The notes: generated by a model from the sequence alone, not told the origin. A stretch of 14,240 bases of DNA from JBFFSQ01 sp041572275 (GCA_041572275.1 JBFFSQ010000064.1:1-14240); one strand, 5' to 3'; positions 8,054-14,240 are shown, counted from the stretch's first letter. Made by a program: numbers and translations.

Positions 8054-8260
8054 ATGTCTATTACAACCGGCACCGTAAAATGGTTTAACGAATCTAAAGG
8101 CTTTGGCTTTATCGAACAGGAATCTGGACCTGATGTATTTGCCCATTTTAACGCTATCTCTGGCTCAGGCTTTAAAACTCTAAGTGAAGGTCAAAAAGTT
8201 GAATTCACTGTCACCGAAGGTCAGAAAGGTCTACAAGCAGAGAACATCGTAGCGCTATAA
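8054..8260 (+). CDS. Cold-shock protein, CspA family
   Basis: This is a 68-residue protein, the usual size for a single cold-shock domain. It binds single-stranded RNA and DNA and melts RNA structure. The opening TGTVKWFNESKGFGFIEQ contains the RNP1 motif (KGFGFI), and DVFAHF is RNP2. The aromatic residues that stack on nucleic acid (W, F, F, F, F) are all present, as is the GLQAENI ending. An AGGAT ribosome site at 8043 lies six bases before the ATG. The gene is a single unit with a long AT-rich leader and a strong terminator directly after it. The family is certain; which Csp paralogue, and whether it is cold-induced, is not known. Confidence 0.97.
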   Translation: MSITTGTVKWFNESKGFGFIEQESGPDVFAHFNAISGSGFKTLSEGQKVEFTVTEGQKGLQAENIVAL

Positions 8261-8305
8261 TTATATTGATCGTGATAGATTTATATAAAATGCAAAATCG
8301 ACTGA

Positions 8306-8332
8306 GCTCTTATTCTCTAAGTGAATAAGAGC
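8306..8332 (+). repeat. First of two tandem hairpins after the cold-shock gene
   Basis: GCTCTTATTC (8306-8315) and GAATAAGAGC (8323-8332) form a perfect 10-bp stem over a seven-base loop. The hairpin is followed by A residues rather than T, so it is not a terminator by itself. It may protect the mRNA 3' end. Confidence 0.65.
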
Positions 8333-8333
8333 A

Positions 8334-8370
8334 AAAAGGGCATAACCTTTTTGGTTATGCCCTTTTGTTT
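8334..8370 (+). terminator. Rho-independent terminator of the cold-shock gene
   Basis: AAAAGGGCATAACC (8334-8347) and GGTTATGCCCTTTT (8353-8366) form a perfect 14-bp stem over TTTTT, with the T run ending the stem and continuing in GTTT. The A/T tracts at the base make it symmetric, so it could also stop transcription from the other strand. Confidence 0.93.
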
Positions 8371-9000
8371 GGCCGACGACTTATATGTTTATCTTGATAG
8401 GCTATACGTTACCTGTAAATTACCTTGATAAATACGACTGAGTACCGGCTAGTAAATAATCCATTTCTCTGACAATTCGGTCTAATTATTGGCAATGATA
8501 TTTATACCAAGCTATATATTCCGAAAACGTATCAGTGTTTATAGATTATCATTCCAGTGAAAATGTGAATGTAATCATTGTTGATCCAAACAGAGGCTAT
8601 CGATCAAGCTTCATCAAAAAAATGATCAATTTTGACTATACACACTACTTTTAACGTTTTAATACACATAATACTGATAATAACAATTTCAAAAGAAGAT
8701 TATTGCATTATCAGTGTTGATAATTGTCCAAATACATATAATGCATATAGCCTTTGGCCCCTAAATATAATCGCAATAGTAATTATGTTAGCAGTGTACG
8801 ATAAACTCATGCAGTCAATAGAAACCTGAATTTTTCAGTTTCAATTCGGAGTAGTTAAATGTAAGGTATAAGCAACATTTAGATCATAGGAATCGATAAG
8901 TGTAGTCCGCCAGTGATCAGAAAAGTAGCCTATATTGATCTATTTTTTTAAATTAGTACACAAAGCACCAATGAACAGGTGTAACGACTTAAACTTTTTG
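8371..9000. other. AT-rich gap
   Basis: Nothing convincing is seen. A 65-codon frame beginning with TTG at 8632 has a run of Ile/Leu but no ribosome site and no family resemblance. It is most likely chance in AT-rich DNA. The promoter of the small gene at 9001 should lie here. Confidence 0.5.
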
Positions 9001-9270
9001 ATGTCGAATTTGACCGGCACACCCAAAATTAATATAAATGATGGTCTGTATATTGAATCGTGGGTGAAAACACCGGATGATATTGAAGATTTTTTAGAAA
9101 ATCTGAAGTTCAAGGTTACACAGTGTAGTGAGGAATATATTCAACGTATTGAATTGGCTGCGAGTAAAGCACAAGATGCTAATGAATCGCTTGAAGAAGA
9201 ACAGGGTGAACAAGGTCGGCTTAATCGAATTATTGCTTCTCTCAATTATGATGAAGTCAGTACTCAATAA
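9001..9270 (+). CDS. Small acidic hypothetical protein
   Basis: The protein is 89 residues from ATG 9001, or 99 from ATG 8971. No clear ribosome site marks either, though a distant AGGTG lies at 8976. It starts SNLTGTPKININDGLYIESW and ends in an acidic, glutamine-rich helical segment (IQRIELAASKAQDANESLEE) with coiled-coil character. There is no signal peptide or membrane segment. I do not recognise a family. The even mixture of charged residues in an otherwise AT-rich area supports a real gene, but the missing ribosome site keeps confidence moderate. It ends 169 bases before the second cold-shock-domain gene on the same strand. Confidence 0.5.
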   Translation: MSNLTGTPKININDGLYIESWVKTPDDIEDFLENLKFKVTQCSEEYIQRIELAASKAQDANESLEEEQGEQGRLNRIIASLNYDEVSTQ

Positions 9271-9439
9271 TCTATTTAATTTTATTAATACAATATGGTC
9301 TGTCCTGAGAGCAATGCCCTCCTCTCATATAATAGTCCTGTGTAAATAAAGCTTTGGAGTTGGATATCAGCGCTTTTTTCATATTAATTACTGCCTGATA
9401 AAAAGATATAGTTATGAATATTAAATTAGAGGTGATGTT

Positions 9440-9703
9440 ATGCATACAGTAGTTAAGAAATGGTTTCGCGACAAGGATACTGGATTTCTCGATAATGGTG
9501 ATGGCCCAGACATACTGGTACGTAAAGCCGACCTGGTTAACTGTCAGTTTTTGAAGGTTGGTACTACCGTTGAATTTGAATGTCATTCGAGCAAACAGGG
9601 ATTGATTGCTAAAAAGGTCAAGCTTTCACAACAGAAAAAATCAAACAGTCACCATAATAATAACCGGAACACTAAGGAATTTCGACCTGGCGTCATGACT
9701 TAA
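9440..9703 (+). CDS. Divergent cold-shock-domain protein with Asn/His-rich tail
   Basis: This is an 87-residue protein. Residues 1-62 follow the cold-shock fold: VVKKWFRDKDTGFLDN, GPDILVRKADL, VGTTVEFECHSSKQGLIAKKVKL. The RNP1 motif KGFGFI of canonical family members has become DTGFLD, and RNP2 (DVFVH) has become DILVR, so most of the aromatic residues that stack on RNA are missing. Residues 63-87 form a tail rich in Lys, Asn, His and Arg that could bind nucleic acid electrostatically. The start has a good ribosome site, AGAGGTGATGTT just before the ATG. It lies 1.2 kb after the canonical cold-shock gene on the same strand. The fold is clear. Altered nucleic acid binding is inferred. Confidence 0.88.
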   Translation: MHTVVKKWFRDKDTGFLDNGDGPDILVRKADLVNCQFLKVGTTVEFECHSSKQGLIAKKVKLSQQKKSNSHHNNNRNTKEFRPGVMT

Positions 9704-10189
9704 ATTTAATAAGCGGAGTTTTGAGAATGGCGATAACATCTGGATTCAGTAGAAGCAGCTACTCGGTGAGCATATTTTGACTGTCTGCTTTCGTACGATT
9801 ACAGTAATAATTAACTAAATCTTATGATAATCAGAGTCTTTCCACAAAGAAATCAGGAAAAACACTCATTTGGAGCGAGCATAGGATAGATTACTCGAAA
9901 ATACTTAGATTTAGCTGTTTTACGGTGATAAAGACATCATCTTTCTCCGATGTATGCTACTCTGTAATGATCAGCGTACCGAGCATTGGTTTTCATATGC
10001 TAACCTATTTACCTCGACATCGACGGCTAGCTGATCACACTAAAAATATCCATAGTTCATTACCCAAAAGAGGTTAGTGAGCTATTTCTTCTTTTCGTAT
10101 CTTGTTGTCTGTAGTGCACTCCTGAACTGAAACGTCAGGCGTTTTACTGTTCATTCAATTCAATTCAATTTTGAGCCTGGAATACCCCA
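9704..10189. other. Gap before the ATP-grasp gene
   Basis: No long gene is present. A 17-codon frame at 9727-9780 (MAITSGFSRSSYSVSIF) has a GCGGAG site well placed ahead of it and may be a small protein, but this is weak. AAACG (10130-10134) and CGTTT (10140-10144) make a small hairpin. A TTCAA repeat lies just before the next gene. No clear terminator for the upstream gene is seen. Confidence 0.45.
10154..10168 (+). repeat. Three tandem TTCAA repeats ahead of the ATP-grasp gene
   Basis: Three perfect copies of TTCAA lie 22-36 bases upstream of the ATG at 10190, in the probable leader or promoter. A repeat of this kind could vary in number by slippage, but only three copies are present. Confidence 0.5.
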
Positions 10190-11209
10190 ATGTATATAGA
10201 AATAGTAACTACTCCCAATGAGGCGTTAAAAGAGAGTGGATTTGGCTCGCTAAAGGCCTGTAACAGTGTTTTAGATGCCATTCAGAAGATGGGATACAGT
10301 GTCAGGCTGAGTGTGTGCAAGACCAGAGATGATATAGATAAGATTATCAAAAGAAAGCCTGATCTGGTCATTCTTGCTGTAAAGTATATTCCGGTTAAAA
10401 ATGAAGATAACATCTGGTTATCTGATTATTTTTCCCAGCAGGGATTAAATTTCACAGGTTCATCAAGAGACGTGCTGGAATTTGACTCTAATAAAGTACT
10501 TGCTAAAACACATTTAACCAACAAAGGTATTAGAACGGCTAATTATTTCCTGGCGATTCCTGGACAGTATAAATCAAAAAATGATTTGCCAATTAAGTTC
10601 CCACTATTTTTAAAACCTCTGGATGCCGCAAATGGTAACGGTATTGATGATTTATCATTTGTGACCAATTTTAGAGACTACGAAAGTAAAGTACTGTCGT
10701 TATACGGCACATTTAATCAGCCTATTTTGGTAGAAGAATATCTGGATGGTCGTGAGTTTACCGTTGCCATCATTAAAAAACGTAATAAAAAATTAATTGT
10801 ATCTGCTGTTGAAGTTATACCACCGACCTCATCTCATGGACTCAGAATTTTAGGTGCACAGACAAAAAAAGATGATTCAGAAAAGCTTATTGAAATTGTC
10901 GATGATGAGGTTAAAAATAAAGTAACAATATTGGCTATTGATGCATTTTATACGCTGGGCGTCAGGGACTATGGACGAATCGATATTAAAACAAATAATC
11001 ATGGAGAATGTTTTTTCATGGAGGCAAACCTGGTACCTGGTATGACCCGTGGATCTAGTTATTTCCCTGAAGCCTGTGATGTTGCAAATAAATTCACTTA
11101 CGATAAAGTGATCGAGCTACTAATAGCCGATGGTATTTCCAGAGTATCATCAACCATACCACCAAATATACATCCTGATACAGACAACAAGCATGTTGCT
11201 GCTATATAA
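10190..11209 (+). CDS. ATP-grasp ligase related to D-alanine-D-alanine ligase
   Basis: This is a 339-residue ATP-grasp enzyme, expected to join two amino acids or similar acids by way of an acyl phosphate, with ATP to ADP. The ATP-binding region is visible as FPLFLKPLDAANGNG near residues 137-150 and PILVEEYLDGREF near 178-190. The metal and substrate region GRIDIK (R263, D265) and EANLVPGMT (E278, N280) matches the Arg, Asp, Glu and Asn that Ddl enzymes use for Mg and the transferred carboxylate. The N-terminal glycine-rich GG-x-S-x-E motif and the Tyr-containing omega loop that select D-Ala in true Ddl enzymes are not visible, so the substrate is probably different. The gene stands alone, away from any mur or ddl cluster, so a peptide-forming or cell-wall-modifying role is open. 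No strong ribosome site precedes the ATG (CTGGAA is the best). The family is certain and the substrate unknown. Confidence 0.88.
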   Translation: MYIEIVTTPNEALKESGFGSLKACNSVLDAIQKMGYSVRLSVCKTRDDIDKIIKRKPDLVILAVKYIPVKNEDNIWLSDYFSQQGLNFTGSSRDVLEFDSNKVLAKTHLTNKGIRTANYFLAIPGQYKSKNDLPIKFPLFLKPLDAANGNGIDDLSFVTNFRDYESKVLSLYGTFNQPILVEEYLDGREFTVAIIKKRNKKLIVSAVEVIPPTSSHGLRILGAQTKKDDSEKLIEIVDDEVKNKVTILAIDAFYTLGVRDYGRIDIKTNNHGECFFMEANLVPGMTRGSSYFPEACDVANKFTYDKVIELLIADGISRVSSTIPPNIHPDTDNKHVAAI

Positions 11210-11410
11210 AGAGCTTTTTAATGATCTAGAATGCTTTCTAAGCTTGAGATCACAAATTCATGTCTTTCGGAAATCTACTGATATCACTAATAATGGATAA
11301 TATTTCTTATATAATTTATCAGACATCTCATTTGACGAAGTTTATTATCAACCGTAAAGTAATCACTCAATAGTAATTAGAAATTGGACGTATTTAGGAG
11401 TTCCTGCTAG

Positions 11411-11482
11411 ATGTCATATGAGCTTTTAGTTGAAGTGACACGTAACGCTACCGTATAAAGTCGGCATTTCGGAGCTGCCGTC
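11411..11482 (+). other. N-terminal coding segment of the asparaginase gene, split by an in-frame TAA
   Basis: From ATG 11411 the frame reads MSYELLVEVTRNATV, then TAA (11456-11458), then SRHFGAAVV directly into the downstream protein in the same frame. PF06089 asparaginases usually begin M-x-x-x-x-L-V-E-V-x-R and continue V-E-S-x-H-x-G-x-x-V, so the stop sits where a Glu (GAA) or Gln (CAA) is expected. A single base change would explain it. The bases on both sides remain in frame and family-like. Confidence 0.85.
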
Positions 11483-12457
11483 GTGTGTGACTTTAAAGGC
11501 AATATTGTGGAAAGTTGGGGAGACATTAAGAAGCTGGTCTTCCCACGCTCTGCGTTAAAACCGATGCTGGCCATCCACCTGATCGAAAGTGGTGCTAGTG
11601 ATCATTATGCCCTAAGCGATGCTGAGTTATCGTTAGCCTGCTCGTCTCATCAGGGAGAACAAATACATCAAAAGCTGGTAAGTTCATGGCTAAATCGCCT
11701 GGGCTTAACCGAAGATCATCTAGCCTGTGGCGCCGTGTTACCCGAACATGTTGAAAGTGCCCACCAGTTAATAACGTCTGGCCAACAGGGCTGTCGAATT
11801 CATCACAATTGCTCAGGCAAGCACACCGGATTTTTAACCACAGCACTGCATTTAGATTTACCATTGGATAACTACCACTTAATCGAACATCCATTGCAAC
11901 AGTTATCACTGGATATACTTTCTGATCTGGCTGATATTGATCTTAAACAGTATCCAATGGGGATCGATGGTTGTGGATTACCCGCCCCTACGATGCCTTT
12001 ACTGCAACTTGCACGCGCCGCGGCCCGCTTCGCAAAGCCAGTGGATCTATCTGATGAACGTATACAGGCAATTTACCGTCTTCACAAAGCCATTACTAAT
12101 GAGCCTCTATATATCGCTGGCCATGGAACTGTAGTAAGTGAGTTGAACGAAGCCACCAAAGGTTCTGTACTAGCAAAAACTGGTGCCGAAGGTATTGTTA
12201 TAGCTGCTTTGCCTAAGAGAGGCCTGGGGATTGCAGTGAAAATTGCAGATGGCAGCGAGCGCGCACGCTCAGTTGCATTATTGGCAATCCTTGATCATCT
12301 AGGCGCTCTATCTGATGAAGAAAAACATAAGCTTCAGGGTCATCTCTCTCCGACGATAGTAAATTCAAGAGGCCTTGCCGTGGGTGAAATTCGACCTGCA
12401 GCATCCTGGTTGACGGATCTTGATGTTATTGAGTTGAATGAAAATCAAATCAAGTAG
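11483..12457 (+). CDS. L-asparaginase, PF06089 family (Rhizobium etli type), possibly inactivated at the N-terminus
   Basis: The open part is 324 residues from GTG 11483 and would hydrolyse asparagine to aspartate and ammonia. The family's motifs are all present: PRSALKP with the catalytic Ser23-x-x-Lys26 pair, CSSHQGEQIH, NCSGKHTGFL with the metal-binding Cys/Lys, and GIDGCGLPAPTMPL. The family's normal N-terminus lies upstream (11411-11482) and is cut off by TAA at codon 16, so the start at 11483 removes the first beta strand. GGAG at 11471-11474, eight bases before the GTG, could allow translation to restart there, giving a protein shortened by 24 residues. The gene may therefore be a very recent pseudogene, a shortened active form, or intact if the stop is a sequencing error. 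It ends 300 bases from the tRNA-Leu gene, which faces it. Confidence 0.85.
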   Translation: MCDFKGNIVESWGDIKKLVFPRSALKPMLAIHLIESGASDHYALSDAELSLACSSHQGEQIHQKLVSSWLNRLGLTEDHLACGAVLPEHVESAHQLITSGQQGCRIHHNCSGKHTGFLTTALHLDLPLDNYHLIEHPLQQLSLDILSDLADIDLKQYPMGIDGCGLPAPTMPLLQLARAAARFAKPVDLSDERIQAIYRLHKAITNEPLYIAGHGTVVSELNEATKGSVLAKTGAEGIVIAALPKRGLGIAVKIADGSERARSVALLAILDHLGALSDEEKHKLQGHLSPTIVNSRGLAVGEIRPAASWLTDLDVIELNENQIK

Positions 12458-12658
12458 CTTATCAGTTAAATAGACGTCTTCGTGAGTCATTTGGCTTCGT
12501 GATACCAATAGAACGATTTAATGCATGTGTTGCATCGATCTGTTGATTCAACAGTCGTTAGCCGACATCCAGAATAGTGGCTTGAATAACAATTTAAACC
12601 AAACGCCTTTAGTAAAAAAAAGAGCCGAAGGAGTTAACACGGATTGCATTATTCAAAT

Positions 12659-12699
12659 GTTTACATTGTGTTTACACCTCAATTTTCAGTAAACACAAA
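12659..12699. repeat. GTTTACA direct and inverted repeats
   Basis: GTTTACA occurs at 12659 and 12671, exactly 12 bases apart. TTGTGTTTAC (12667-12676) is perfectly inverted as GTAAACACAA (12690-12699), a 10-bp stem over 13 bases. It adjoins the tRNA terminator. It may be part of a transcription end structure or a protein site; no regulator is known. Confidence 0.5.
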
Positions 12700-12721
12700 A
12701 AAGCCGCAGTAAATGCGGCTT
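12698..12721 (-). terminator. Terminator of the tRNA-Leu transcript
   Basis: Read on the minus strand, AGCCGCA and TGCGGCT (12703-12721 on the plus strand) make a 7-bp G/C-rich stem over TTTAC, followed by a run of T residues. It lies 36 bases after the tRNA-Leu CCA end. Confidence 0.85.
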
Positions 12722-12757
12722 GATTATTCAACTCATCGATTTATAAGAGTTTATATA

Positions 12758-12844
12758 TGGTGCCCAGGGCCGGAATCGAACCGGCACGGTGTTTCCACCG
12801 AGGGATTTTAAGTCCCTTGCGTCTACCAATTTCGCCACCTGGGC
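12758..12844 (-). tRNA. leuZ: tRNA-Leu (anticodon UAA)
   Basis: This is an 87-base class II tRNA with an encoded CCA end. On the minus strand the acceptor stem is GCCCAGG pairing with CCTGGGC. The D-arm has GGTAGACGC, the anticodon loop is ACTTAAAAT with TAA, there is a long variable arm (CGGTGG...CACCG), and the T-arm is GCCGGTTCGATTCCGGC. It is the last member of the conserved Gly-Cys-Leu cluster after pgsA. Its 3' end faces the accessory region, the usual orientation for an integration site. A promoter of its own lies directly upstream. Confidence 0.97.
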
Positions 12845-12877
12845 TTTGTCAGAGTGGCCTTTCTTTTAGAAGTGCGT

Positions 12878-12906
12878 ATTTTATTGGAATTAACACTGGA
12901 TGTGAA
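12878..12906 (-). promoter_or_regulatory. Sigma70-type promoter of tRNA-Leu
   Basis: On the minus strand TTCACA (plus 12901-12906) and TAAAAT (plus 12878-12883) are separated by exactly 17 bases, each one base off consensus. The expected start, near 12871, leaves a leader of about 27 bases before the tRNA. The tRNA-Leu gene can thus be transcribed apart from the two upstream tRNAs. Confidence 0.7.
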
Positions 12907-13068
12907 TGTATTTTTTAATTGTTTAATTAAAAGCGTATGGATACTGCCAGTACTTCTATAAAGATTGCATGGAGTAATAGAAATGAACACGTCTGTTGCT
13001 ATGAATAAGTTAACGATTTAGAGCTTATTTAAAGTCTAAATGTGGTTACTATCAAAGGGTAAAAAATA

Positions 13069-13142
13069 TGGAGGCGGGACCCGGAGTCGAACCGAGATCC
13101 ACGGATTTGCAATCCGCTGCATAGCCATTCTGCCATCCCGCC
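13069..13142 (-). tRNA. cysT: tRNA-Cys (anticodon GCA)
   Basis: This is a 74-base tRNA with encoded CCA. The acceptor stem GGCGGGA pairs with TCCCGCC, the anticodon loop is ATTGCAAAT with GCA, and the T-arm contains GGTTCGACTCC. No promoter of its own is seen between it and tRNA-Gly, so it probably depends on read-through from the tRNA-Gly promoter past the hairpin at 13149-13177. Confidence 0.97.
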
Positions 13143-13148
13143 AATGTG

Positions 13149-13177
13149 AAAAAACCCCGGCTTGCCGAGGTTTTTTT
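13149..13177 (-). terminator. Terminator-like hairpin between tRNA-Gly and tRNA-Cys
   Basis: AAAAAACC and GGTTTTTT flank a CGG/CCG stem with one C-A mismatch (plus-strand view) over a four-base loop, followed by T residues on both strands. It looks like a bidirectional or partial terminator placed inside the tRNA cluster, and may lower tRNA-Cys expression relative to tRNA-Gly. Confidence 0.65.
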
Positions 13178-13179
13178 CG

Positions 13180-13201
13180 AATTCAAATTTTCATTTGAAT
13201 T
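13180..13201 (-). repeat. A/T hairpin with GAAA loop after tRNA-Gly
   Basis: AATTCAAAT and ATTTGAATT are perfect 9-bp arms with a GAAA tetraloop on the tRNA strand. It lies nine bases after the tRNA-Gly CCA and may be a processing site. Confidence 0.5.
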
Positions 13202-13209
13202 TAAGAATT

Positions 13210-13285
13210 TGGAGCGGGAAACGAGATTCGAACTCGCGACCCCAACCTTGGCAAGGTTGTGCTCTACCAGCTGAGCTATTCCCGC
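13210..13285 (-). tRNA. glyW: tRNA-Gly (anticodon GCC)
   Basis: This is a 76-base tRNA with encoded CCA. The acceptor GCGGGAA pairs with TTCCCGC. The D-arm has AGCTCAGCTGGTAGAGC, the anticodon loop is CTTGCCAAG with GCC, and the T-arm is GCGAGTTCGAATCTCGT. It is the first tRNA after pgsA, as in E. coli glyW. Confidence 0.97.
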
Positions 13286-13292
13286 GTTATCT

Positions 13293-13328
13293 GGGGCGCT
13301 ATTGTAATAATTCGGGCGTTTGTGTCAA
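13293..13328 (-). promoter_or_regulatory. Sigma70-type promoter of the tRNA cluster with GC-rich discriminator
   Basis: On the minus strand a perfect TTGACA (plus 13323-13328) is followed after 16 bases by TACAAT (plus 13301-13306), then AGCGCCCC at the start region. A G/C-rich discriminator is the known mark of stable RNA promoters under stringent (ppGpp) control. It lies in the gap between pgsA and tRNA-Gly, so the tRNAs need not rely on transcription from pgsA. Confidence 0.85.
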
Positions 13329-13359
13329 GCGATATTTCAAAAATAAGATATATAATTGT

Positions 13360-13932
13360 TTACATGCCTTCTTTCATTTCATTTGCTGCGGCTTTCAGGT
13401 AAATGAACATTGAAACGACCGTGAGTACTGAAGCGATTACCAATAACACAACACCAATCTCGTGTGTTGGCATGCCGATGAAATCATCTCGGTGTAACAA
13501 AAAGCCGATAGCAAACATCTGTGCGGTAGTTTTGACTTTACCCAACATAGAGACCGCTACTTTGGAGCGCATGCCCAGGCCAGCCATCCACTCACGTAGG
13601 GCTGATATCGTGATTTCACGGCCAACAATGATGATGGTACCCAGGACAATCAAAATGGCGTATGGCGAATCGGGATGGGCAGCTGCCAGCAAAATTAAGG
13701 CAACGGCGACAATGAGTTTGTCCGCTACGGGGTCGAGGAATGCACCGAGTGCTGATTGCTGTTTGAGTTTACGAGCCAGATAGCCATCAAACCAGTCGGT
13801 AATGGCAGCCAGACCATAGAGCCAGGCAGTAGCCGGACGGGCCCAGTCGTAGGGCAGATAGAATATGACGATCATTACCGGGATGAAAGCGATGCGAATG
13901 AGTGTAAGCGTATTGGGTATATTGAGTTTCAT
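13360..13932 (-). CDS. pgsA: CDP-diacylglycerol-glycerol-3-phosphate 3-phosphatidyltransferase
   Basis: This is a 190-residue inner-membrane enzyme that makes phosphatidylglycerol phosphate from CDP-diacylglycerol and glycerol-3-phosphate, the committed step to phosphatidylglycerol and cardiolipin. The CDP-alcohol phosphotransferase motif D-x2-D-G-x2-A-R-x8-G-x3-D-x3-D is fully present (DWFDGYLARK then GAFLDPVADK). The N-terminus MKLNIPNTLTLIRIAFIPVM and several hydrophobic segments fit the family, as does the length. It starts 14 bases after the uvrC stop, so the two are probably co-transcribed. The ribosome site is weak. Confidence 0.97.
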   Translation of the reverse strand: MKLNIPNTLTLIRIAFIPVMIVIFYLPYDWARPATAWLYGLAAITDWFDGYLARKLKQQSALGAFLDPVADKLIVAVALILLAAAHPDSPYAILIVLGTIIIVGREITISALREWMAGLGMRSKVAVSMLGKVKTTAQMFAIGFLLHRDDFIGMPTHEIGVVLLVIASVLTVVSMFIYLKAAANEMKEGM

Positions 13933-13946
13933 TGAGTTCGTTTAGG

Positions 13947-14240
13947 TTATTCGGCTCGGCAGACATCATAAATCATTTGCGCTAATTTTCTACTGATTCC
14001 CTGTATTTTTGCGAGATCTTCGACACCAGCCTGCTTCACGCCCTGAATACCTCCGAAGTGCTGGATAAGGGTTTGCCTGCGTTTGGGACCCAATCCGGGA
14101 ATGGCTTCCAGGGTCGACTGTTTGCGTGCTTTGGCGCGTCGATTTCTATGGCCGCTAATGGCGAATCGATGGGCTTCGTCCCTGACATTGAGGATCAGGT
14201 GGAAGGCCACCGAGTCTTCAGGCAGGTATAAATCCGGGCG
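13947..14240 (-). CDS. uvrC: Excinuclease ABC subunit C, C-terminal part (5' end outside window)
   Basis: The last 97 residues are present, open to the window edge (RPDLYLPEDSVAFHLILNVR at the edge). UvrC makes the two cuts around DNA damage in nucleotide excision repair. Visible features are FHLILNVRDEAHRFAISGHR from the end of the RNase H-like nuclease domain, then the double helix-hairpin-helix DNA-binding domain with IPGLGPKRRQTLIQHFGG and IQGISRKLAQMIYD. The GTG near 14208 is an internal valine, not a start. The position directly ahead of pgsA is conserved in Gammaproteobacteria. Confidence 0.97.
   Translation of the reverse strand, partial: RPDLYLPEDSVAFHLILNVRDEAHRFAISGHRNRRAKARKQSTLEAIPGLGPKRRQTLIQHFGGIQGVKQAGVEDLAKIQGISRKLAQMIYDVCRAE

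Larger units (their letters stand above)
12458..12757. other. Convergent gap between asparaginase and tRNA-Leu
   Basis: No gene is seen. The right half holds three GTTTAC words and the terminator of the tRNA-Leu gene, listed separately. No terminator for the asparaginase gene is evident. Confidence 0.5.

Noticed and set aside
8632..8829. 65-codon hydrophobic frame beginning with TTG
   Set aside because: Weak start codon, no ribosome site, Ile-rich as expected from AT-rich DNA; not supported as a gene.
11595..11909. 104-codon frame antisense to the asparaginase gene
   Set aside because: Lies wholly inside a gene with clear family motifs and shows none of its own.
13403..13783. 126-codon frame antisense to pgsA
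   Set aside because: Entirely inside pgsA on the opposite strand; coding shadow.
1..14240. CRISPR arrays and insertion sequences
   Set aside because: No regularly spaced direct repeats and no transposase or long terminal inverted repeats were seen.

Overview
The window looks like a chromosomal segment of a gammaproteobacterium, probably marine or aquatic. The main clue is the right edge, on the minus strand: the 3' end of uvrC, then pgsA, then tRNA-Gly(GCC), tRNA-Cys(GCA) and tRNA-Leu(UAA). This is the uvrC-pgsA-glyW-cysT-leuZ order of Escherichia coli. The rest is AT-rich with long gene-poor gaps and unrelated single genes, as in an accessory or flexible region beside a tRNA cluster.

Layout. 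(1) 1-287: the 3' end of a phospholipase D/cardiolipin synthase-type gene. (2) 288-944: a non-coding gap with a cluster of short perfect palindromes. (3) 945-5536: a two-gene block. It holds a 1106-residue multidomain protein, with an N-terminal carboxypeptidase-regulatory-like beta domain, a long unrecognised middle, a coiled coil, and two C-terminal domains like the C-terminal domain of the type II secretion pseudopilin GspG. A 410-residue protein of unknown function follows. (4) 5603-6235: a truncated, frameshifted relic of a P2-type phage replication endonuclease (gene A). (5) 6483-7283, minus strand: a secreted cysteine-repeat protein with seven C-x10-C units whose spacing alternates strictly 33/31 residues. 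(6) 7284-9703: two cold-shock-domain genes, one canonical with a long leader and strong terminator and one divergent, with a small unknown gene between them. (7) 10190-11209: a stand-alone ATP-grasp ligase related to D-Ala-D-Ala ligase. (8) 11411-12457: a PF06089-type L-asparaginase gene with an in-frame TAA at codon 16. (9) 12698-14240, minus strand: the tRNA cluster with two good sigma70-type promoters and terminators, then pgsA and uvrC.

Functional links are clear only at the right edge, where membrane lipid synthesis, DNA repair and tRNA genes sit in conserved order. The candidate for something undescribed is the 945-5536 pair: a large protein without a signal peptide that carries duplicated GspG-type domains outside any pseudopilin, followed by an unknown protein. 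What the pair does cannot be told from sequence alone.
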